Source of the DNA: an uncultured Saprospiraceae bacterium
Lineage (GTDB): Bacteria > Bacteroidota > Bacteroidia > Chitinophagales > Saprospiraceae
NCBI GenBank assembly: GCA_937951615.1
Contig: CALFBH010000079.1
Span: forward strand, 1 to 64,000
Direction: 5' to 3'
DNA: 64,000 nucleotides
Shown here: positions 59,472 through 64,000 of the stretch, one piece after another
Layout of the letters: each line of letters begins with the position of its first letter
Position numbering within the stretch: the first letter of the stretch is position 1
Translations under genes and position numbers: made by a program
The notes under the pieces: model-generated
What the model saw: the letters and a program-made list of their open reading frames with translations, nothing else
Database searches by the model: none
What the model was told of the DNA's origin: nothing

Positions 59472-59705
59472 CCCCTGCGCCCCCTCCAAAGGGGGACAAA
59501 CATATCTCCCCCTTCGGAGGGGGACTAAGGGGGAGGATTGCTGAAAAAATTTGATAAACTTAGCCAGCCCTGAAAGGGCGAAATATGTAAACGTAGGGTG
59601 AAACCCTACGGGTAAACGCCTCACATTATGCAAAGCCCTGAAAGGGCGAAATATCTCTGAGATTTTACGGAGTCCCTTCAGGACTATTTGAAATTGTGCT
59701 GTCAT
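59472..59705 (-). repeat. Compound repeat: GGGGGAG words and two AGCCCTGAAAGGGCGAAATAT copies
   Basis: Upstream of the dacB start lie CCCCCTTCGGAGGGGG and CCCCCTCCAAAGGGGG palindromes. Two identical copies of AGCCCTGAAAGGGCGAAATAT follow at 59566-59586 and 59634-59654, with a CGTAGGGTGAAACCCTACG hairpin between them. AGTCCCTTCAGGACT lies near 59671. The open frame of dacB runs through all of them. The same AGGGC/CGAAAT family is at 25.0-25.2 kb. The bases 59706-59821 are AT-rich with no clear feature. Confidence 0.78.
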
Positions 59706-59821
59706 ATTGTATATAAATGTAGGAACATTCAACTTGAAATTCAAACACTATTTATAAATAAATTCCCTAAGCATTTTTCATCCTCCACCTTTTTATTGAA
59801 CTTAGTGGCGTTATACAATTA

Positions 59822-59853
59822 TTTAATTACGAATTACGACTGAGTTAATTTTG
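59822..59853 (+). promoter_or_regulatory. Promoter-like sequence for the family 1 glycosidase gene
   Basis: TTTA at 59822-59825, 20 bases, and TAATTTTG at 59846-59853 come close to the TTTG/TAnnTTTG consensus. Transcription would begin near 59860, just inside the A/C repeat arm, so that arm would be the leader. Confidence 0.45.
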
Positions 59854-59926
59854 TACAACAACACGACAACACGACAACACAACAACACAACAACACGACA
59901 ACACAACAACACAACAACACAATCCA
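59854..59926 (+). repeat. A/C-rich arm (ACGACAACAC / ACAACAACAC words) before the glycosidase start codon
   Basis: Runs of ACGACAAC and ACAACAAC words reach to within five bases of the ATG. There is no stop-side arm or hairpin, because the upstream gene is divergent. The words match the start-side arms at 23.1, 28.9, 31.4 and 42.5 kb. Confidence 0.85.
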
Positions 59927-61105
59927 ATGACCATCAAATTTCCTGAAGGTTTCCTATGGGGAACCTCCACCGCTGCTGCCCAAATTGAAACCGCCTTCGA
60001 CCACAACTGGAACGGCTTTAAATCCCGCGACGGCTATACTTTTTTGCGCACCAGCGACCATGAAAAACGTAGAAACGAAGACCTCGGTTATATCCGACAA
60101 TTTGGTTCAGTGTATCGTTGTGGAGTGGATTGGTCGCGGCTGCAACGTGCGCCTATGGCAGACTTTGAAGCGGATGTTGTGGCGGAATACCAAGACTGGT
60201 TTAGGAAACTGAATGAGGCTGGGATGAAAGTCATGTTTGTGATGCATCATTTTTGTAATCCGACCTGGTTTGAAAAAAATGGGACTTGGCTGAATGCAGA
60301 TAATATCCCAGCATTTATGGATTATGCAAAGAAATGTATCGAGCATTTTGGCGAATATGCTTATATCTGGAATACCTTTAATGAGCCGGGTGTGTATGCG
60401 ATGAATGGCTTTGTCACAGGCAATTTTCCACCACAACATAAAAGCTATTTCAAAGGCAATAAAGTACTGGATAATATGGGCAAAGCCCATGATGAATTAT
60501 ACGATATTTTAAAAGAAAAATACCCAGATAAGCAGGTCGGTATTTCCAAAAACACCTGTTATTTTTTCGGCACCAACTGGCTGGGCAAAAAAATGGCAAA
60601 GTTTGTCGATTGGTGGTTTATAGATAAAGTAGCGAGTCATTTTGAAAAAAATGATTTCTGGGGCATTAGTTATTATGCCTACATTCCTTTTACACCGATG
60701 CCGATTACCTTTATTGACACGCCTGATAAACTAAAAAAAATGGGTATTCCACATGATAAAATGTGGGGCTATTACCCGAAAGGGCTCAAAGAAATTTTGC
60801 TGCGTTTTCACAAGAAGTATAATAAGCCGATTATCATTACTGAAAATGGCGTATGCACGGAAGACGATGATTTTCGTCAACAAAGCATGAAAGATTATTT
60901 GTCTGCCTGCCACGAAGCTATGCAGGAAGGCGTAGACTTGCGTGGCTATATCCACTGGACAACGATGGATAATTTTGAATGGAATCTTGGACCAACTTAC
61001 CGCTTCGGACTGGTGCGGGTCGATTTTGAAACCATGGAACGCACACTTACGGATGCTGGAAAATTTTATACAAAAATTACAAAAGAAAATAGTCTGGAAA
61101 TTTAA
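59927..61105 (+). CDS. Glycoside hydrolase family 1 (beta-glucosidase-type)
   Basis: This retaining glycosidase has 392 residues, shorter than typical family 1 enzymes (about 440-480). It has no signal peptide, so it is cytoplasmic. FPEGFLWGTSTAAAQIE opens the barrel, IWNTFNEPG holds the acid/base Glu, and PIIITENGVC holds the nucleophile Glu. GYIHWTTMDNFEWNLGPTYRFGL is the family's substrate-loop signature. Substrate specificity is not predictable; a phosphoglycosidase is possible but its usual C-terminal loop is not evident. It is followed by the small barrel protein gene after a word-repeat gap. Confidence 0.93.
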   Translation: MTIKFPEGFLWGTSTAAAQIETAFDHNWNGFKSRDGYTFLRTSDHEKRRNEDLGYIRQFGSVYRCGVDWSRLQRAPMADFEADVVAEYQDWFRKLNEAGMKVMFVMHHFCNPTWFEKNGTWLNADNIPAFMDYAKKCIEHFGEYAYIWNTFNEPGVYAMNGFVTGNFPPQHKSYFKGNKVLDNMGKAHDELYDILKEKYPDKQVGISKNTCYFFGTNWLGKKMAKFVDWWFIDKVASHFEKNDFWGISYYAYIPFTPMPITFIDTPDKLKKMGIPHDKMWGYYPKGLKEILLRFHKKYNKPIIITENGVCTEDDDFRQQSMKDYLSACHEAMQEGVDLRGYIHWTTMDNFEWNLGPTYRFGLVRVDFETMERTLTDAGKFYTKITKENSLEI

Positions 61106-61224
61106 AAAATGCCTAAGTTTATGGAATAAACGATGAATGATAAATGGTGAACGATGAATCACAAGTTAAGGCTTGAAAATATTTATCATTCATAGTTCAT
61201 AGTTCATCATTCAATACGATTTTC
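61106..61224 (+). repeat. Stop-to-start element of GATGAATGATAAATGG and complementary words
   Basis: After the glycosidase stop come AACGATGAATGATAAATGG and GAACGATGAATC words. A short unique centre follows, then ATTTATCATTCATAGTTCATAGTTC and ATCATTCAATACG words up to the ATG. The right arm is the mirrored complement of the left, as in the other elements, but here the words are a third distinct set. Confidence 0.78.
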
Positions 61225-62070
61225 ATGCTGAAAAGATTTTTTATTTTTGTTTTTCTTAGCTTACTGATGAGTCAGGGATATGCCCAAAACGGGACACCGC
61301 AAAGAGCTGGAGCACGAGGCGCAGGAATGGGCGATGCTTCTGTTACCTTTCAGGACATCAATAGTGCATTTAGTAATCAGGCGGGACTGGCTTTTTTGGA
61401 AGGGCTGAGTTTTACCGTCTTTGCAGAACGTCGATTTTTGTTGGCTGAAATCAACTCTTTTTCCGCCGCTGCTGCTTATCCCACCAACTCTGGTACTTTT
61501 GGACTTGCCTTAAATTATTTTGGCTATACCAATTATAATGAACAAAAAATCGGTTTGTCTTATGCCCGAAAATTATTTGAAGGGGTAGGGATTGGTGCGC
61601 AGGTGGACTATCTGGGTACACGGATTCCTGAGTATGGAACGGCGAGCAGTGTTACTTTTGAATTGGGCGTGCAGGCAGCTTTATTGGATAAATTGATAGT
61701 CGGTGGACATGTTTTTAGCCCAGTTCGTGTGCAACTGACAGACAGCGACCGCGATGTGATTCCCACGCAGCTCAATGTAGGATTTTCGTATTTACCTTCG
61801 GATAAGGTACTGATTGCACTTGAAGTGGAAAAGGATATTGATTATAAAGCTTCTTTAAAAGGTGGTGTAGAATATAAAGTAGTGGATCAATTGTCTATTC
61901 GTGCAGGCATTGGTACAGAGCCGATTCAAAACAGTTTTGGTATTGGTGTTCATTTGCCGAATCTGGATATTGATTTCTCCACCATGTATCATTACGAACT
62001 GGGCTTTACGCCTGGTATTTCGGTGAGTTATGGGATTAAGAAAATGGATGCTTCAACTGCAAAAGAATAG
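61225..62070 (+). CDS. Outer-membrane beta-barrel protein (PorV/FadL-like, short)
   Basis: The 281-residue protein has a signal peptide (ending GYAQ) and NGTPQRAGARGAGMGDASVTFQD, a start very similar to PorV/PorQ-type and OmpP1-like barrel proteins. Repeating amphipathic strands continue through FGLALNYFGYTNYNEQKIGLSYARK to GFTPGISVSYGIKKM. The C-terminal residue is not the usual Phe. It may be part of T9SS or a lipid or hydrophobic-compound channel. It directly precedes the helix-hairpin-helix barrel gene, and the pair could be functionally linked. Confidence 0.72.
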   Translation: MLKRFFIFVFLSLLMSQGYAQNGTPQRAGARGAGMGDASVTFQDINSAFSNQAGLAFLEGLSFTVFAERRFLLAEINSFSAAAAYPTNSGTFGLALNYFGYTNYNEQKIGLSYARKLFEGVGIGAQVDYLGTRIPEYGTASSVTFELGVQAALLDKLIVGGHVFSPVRVQLTDSDRDVIPTQLNVGFSYLPSDKVLIALEVEKDIDYKASLKGGVEYKVVDQLSIRAGIGTEPIQNSFGIGVHLPNLDIDFSTMYHYELGFTPGISVSYGIKKMDASTAKE

Positions 62071-62187
62071 ATTATGCAGAGCAGGAGAATATCGAATATC
62101 GAACAGAAGAATATTGAATGTCGAAGTAAGCACGTAGGTATTTCGCAAAGCGAAATACGTCCCCTCTTGAGAGGGGAACAGAGGGGG
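62071..62187 (+). repeat. Stop-to-start element with TATTTCGC-AAA-GCGAAATA hairpin
   Basis: After the barrel-protein stop come GAATATCGAATATCGAACAG and GAATATTGAATGTCGAAG words. An eight-base-pair hairpin follows at about 62139-62157, then CCCCTCTTGAGAGGGG. The element ends in a GGGGGGTG run that contains the probable start codon of the next gene. Confidence 0.75.
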
Positions 62188-64000
62188 GTGTTGGCTGGAA
62201 CACTTAGAGAAATTGGCTTACTGATTTTAATCCTATTACTTTCAAGCTTCGCTACCGCACAGGAAACAGATGACCTTTCAACAGCCACCCGAGAATATAT
62301 TGAAAACGTAGTTGCAGATACAGACGAGGAATTTGACTACGATGAAGTCTATACTTTATTACAAACCTATCGCCAAAAACCGATGGATTTGAATGAGGTG
62401 ACTGATGTGGAATTGTCGGAACTTCGATTGTTGACCAGTATACAGATTTCTTCTTTTTTGAATTATAGAAATGACTTGGGAGATTTGATTGATATTCGAG
62501 AATTGCAATCTGTTCCCAATTTTGATATAGAAACCATCAGTCGTATTTTGCCTTATGTTGGGGTGAAAAAAGACCGGGAAACCTTCAATGTTCCTTTGGG
62601 CGCGATGTTATACAAAGGCAGTAACGAACTTTATATCCGTTATCAGCGCAGACTGGAATTGTCGCGTGGGCTGAGTCCGCCGACGGCAGAAGATACGAGT
62701 CGTTATCTGGGCAATCCGGGACGCATTTATGCCCGTTTTCGACATCAGTATGAGAATCGACACAGTTGGGGTATCACAATGGAAAAAGATCCTGGCGAAG
62801 AATTTTTTACAGGCTCCAATAAACAGGGGTTCGACTTCTATTCAGCGCATCTATATTTTCGGAATCTGAGCAAAACAGTCAAGAGCGTTGCCTTGGGCGA
62901 CTATTATGTCAATCTTGGTCAGGGGCTGGTGATGTCGAGTGGTTTTGGATCTGGCAAAAGCTCTTATATTGCGAGTATCCGGAGAGGCGGGCGGAAAATT
63001 ATTCCTTATACTTCCGTCAATGAGGCGGTTTATTTTCGAGGTGCAGCGGGAACATTTGGGCTGGGAAACAACCTGTTTGTAACGGCTTTTGGTTCTTACC
63101 GAAATCGCGATGCCAATGTTATTTTGATGGATACGCTGGACATAGAAGATGTCAATACTTTTTCTTCTTTACAGGAAAGTGGTTTGCATCGCAGGGCGAA
63201 TGAAATAGAAGATGAAAATGCCATCACGCAAATCAATGGAGGCGGAAGTCTGCAATATAAAACCCGTCGTTTTCAGTTGGGATTGAATGGGGTTTACACC
63301 AAATTTGATGCAATGTTTGACCGTAATAAGCAGGTGTATAGCCAGTTTCAATTTAGCGGTGACCAGTCTATCAATGCGAGTATGGATTATGGTTTATTGC
63401 TGCGCAATATCAATTTTTTCGGCGAATTTGCAATCAGTCAGTCTGGTGGCGATACCAGTTTGGTCAATGGTGGCAGAACTGGATTTGCTATGCTTAATGG
63501 CATGTTGATTGGTTTGGACAAGACGGTTGATTTGGCGATTTTACATCGTTCTTATCAAAAAGAATACAACTCCTTTTATGGCAACCCATTTGGCGAAACC
63601 TCGCAGGGGAATAATGAAAATGGCTTGTATATCGGCTTGAGTGTGAAGCCCAATTACAACTGGGCTTTCAGTGCTTATATGGATACTTGGCGACATCCTT
63701 GGTTGCGTTTTCAGGCGGATGGACCTTCCACTGGCTATGATTATTTGTTGAAAGTTAATTATCGCGTCAAGCGAAAAATGGAGGCTTATGTGCGTTTTCG
63801 GCATGAATCTAAACAAAGAAACGCACCCAATAATGAAACAGCTATCAATTATTTAATCGATCAGCGTCGCTCAGATATTCGGCTGCATGTTGCCAATAAA
63901 GTCAGCAAATTTCTAGAACTGCGAAACCGAGTGGATTTGATGTTTTTTAATAATCAGATAGAACCTGTGTCAAGAGGTTTTATGGTCTACCAGGATGTGA
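62188..64000 (+). CDS. Helix-hairpin-helix outer-membrane barrel-like protein, 3' end outside the window
   Basis: This frame is open to the right edge (604 codons from GTG 62188). The signal peptide is LAGTLREIGLLILILLLSSFATAQ. About 130 residues follow with two helix-hairpin-helix-like motifs (PMDLNEVTDVELSELRLLTSIQISSFLNYR and DLIDIRELQSVPNFDIETISRIL), then many amphipathic strands consistent with an outer-membrane barrel (RIYARFRHQYENRHSWG, FDFYSAHLYFRN). This layout is common in Bacteroidota; its function is unclear, with DNA uptake or secretion as possibilities. An in-frame ATG at 62074 would add only repeat-encoded residues before the signal peptide, so GTG inside the repeat is preferred. 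Confidence 0.75.
   Translation, partial: MLAGTLREIGLLILILLLSSFATAQETDDLSTATREYIENVVADTDEEFDYDEVYTLLQTYRQKPMDLNEVTDVELSELRLLTSIQISSFLNYRNDLGDLIDIRELQSVPNFDIETISRILPYVGVKKDRETFNVPLGAMLYKGSNELYIRYQRRLELSRGLSPPTAEDTSRYLGNPGRIYARFRHQYENRHSWGITMEKDPGEEFFTGSNKQGFDFYSAHLYFRNLSKTVKSVALGDYYVNLGQGLVMSSGFGSGKSSYIASIRRGGRKIIPYTSVNEAVYFRGAAGTFGLGNNLFVTAFGSYRNRDANVILMDTLDIEDVNTFSSLQESGLHRRANEIEDENAITQINGGGSLQYKTRRFQLGLNGVYTKFDAMFDRNKQVYSQFQFSGDQSINASMDYGLLLRNINFFGEFAISQSGGDTSLVNGGRTGFAMLNGMLIGLDKTVDLAILHRSYQKEYNSFYGNPFGETSQGNNENGLYIGLSVKPNYNWAFSAYMDTWRHPWLRFQADGPSTGYDYLLKVNYRVKRKMEAYVRFRHESKQRNAPNNETAINYLIDQRRSDIRLHVANKVSKFLELRNRVDLMFFNNQIEPVSRGFMVYQDV

Overview
The window comes from a Bacteroidota chromosome, most likely a Saprospiria-type organism (Lewinella/Haliscomenobacter relatives). 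The evidence is: at least nine secreted proteins ending in type IX secretion system (T9SS) sorting domains, a SusD-family lipoprotein, promoters of the Bacteroidota form (TTTG, about 19-20 bp, TAnnTTTG) where recognisable, and almost no Shine-Dalgarno sequences. No tRNA, rRNA, CRISPR array, prophage or complete insertion sequence was seen. One structural RNA, the signal recognition particle RNA, lies near 48.3 kb.

Layout. 0-5 kb: a truncated sodium:alanine symporter, a zinc-ribbon membrane protein and a class A penicillin-binding protein. 5-13 kb: a PKD-repeat T9SS protein, a YrdC-type threonylcarbamoyl-AMP synthase, a sugar isomerase-like protein, a CCA-adding enzyme, a small lipoprotein and a haloperoxidase-like lipoprotein. 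13-18 kb: an orphan SusD, a T9SS-exported PNGase F and a LamG protein, which look like a small N-glycan foraging group. 18-25 kb: a same-strand purine-breakdown group (fused OHCU decarboxylase/HIU hydrolase, malate-synthase-like aldolase, XdhC, guanine deaminase) with a DUF885 peptidase upstream and an aspartoacylase-like protein downstream. 25.5-37 kb: an acyl-CoA dehydrogenase and four consecutive T9SS cargo genes (propeller, CotH kinase, arylsulfotransferase-like, and a 1302-residue protein with eight repeats). 38-42 kb: an AT-rich segment with a cytochrome P450 and an unusual membrane-anchored PIN-domain protein. 41.5-50 kb: FolD, a subtilase, a leucine-rich-like repeat protein, an alpha/beta hydrolase, a transaldolase, SRP RNA and glycerol kinase. 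50-54 kb: a second DUF885 protein and a small gene graveyard. 54-64 kb: a STAS protein, PurA, HldD, cytochrome oxidase subunit III, DacB, a family 1 glycosidase, a small outer-membrane barrel protein and a truncated helix-hairpin-helix barrel protein.

The most striking feature is not a gene. Many intergenic gaps are filled by low-complexity word repeats that follow one rule. Immediately after a stop codon comes a G/T-rich arm, then a short hairpin (often TTTTGC-TTC-GCAAAA or a variant), then an A/C-rich arm that runs up to the next start codon. The words differ from gap to gap (TGTTGATG, GCGGGTT, GGTAACT, GTTTAAG, GATGAAT), but the orientation relative to transcription is kept. At two loci a promoter-like sequence places the element exactly in the 5' untranslated leader. 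In several places the repeats also alter gene ends: they supply the last codons of one lipoprotein and probably the GTG start codons of dacB and the final gene. Other palindromic repeat families (AATTCATGAATT core, GCCCTGAAAGGGC, CCACGAATGCACGAAT, CGCAAAGACGCAAAG, MITE-like inverted repeats) occupy the remaining gaps.
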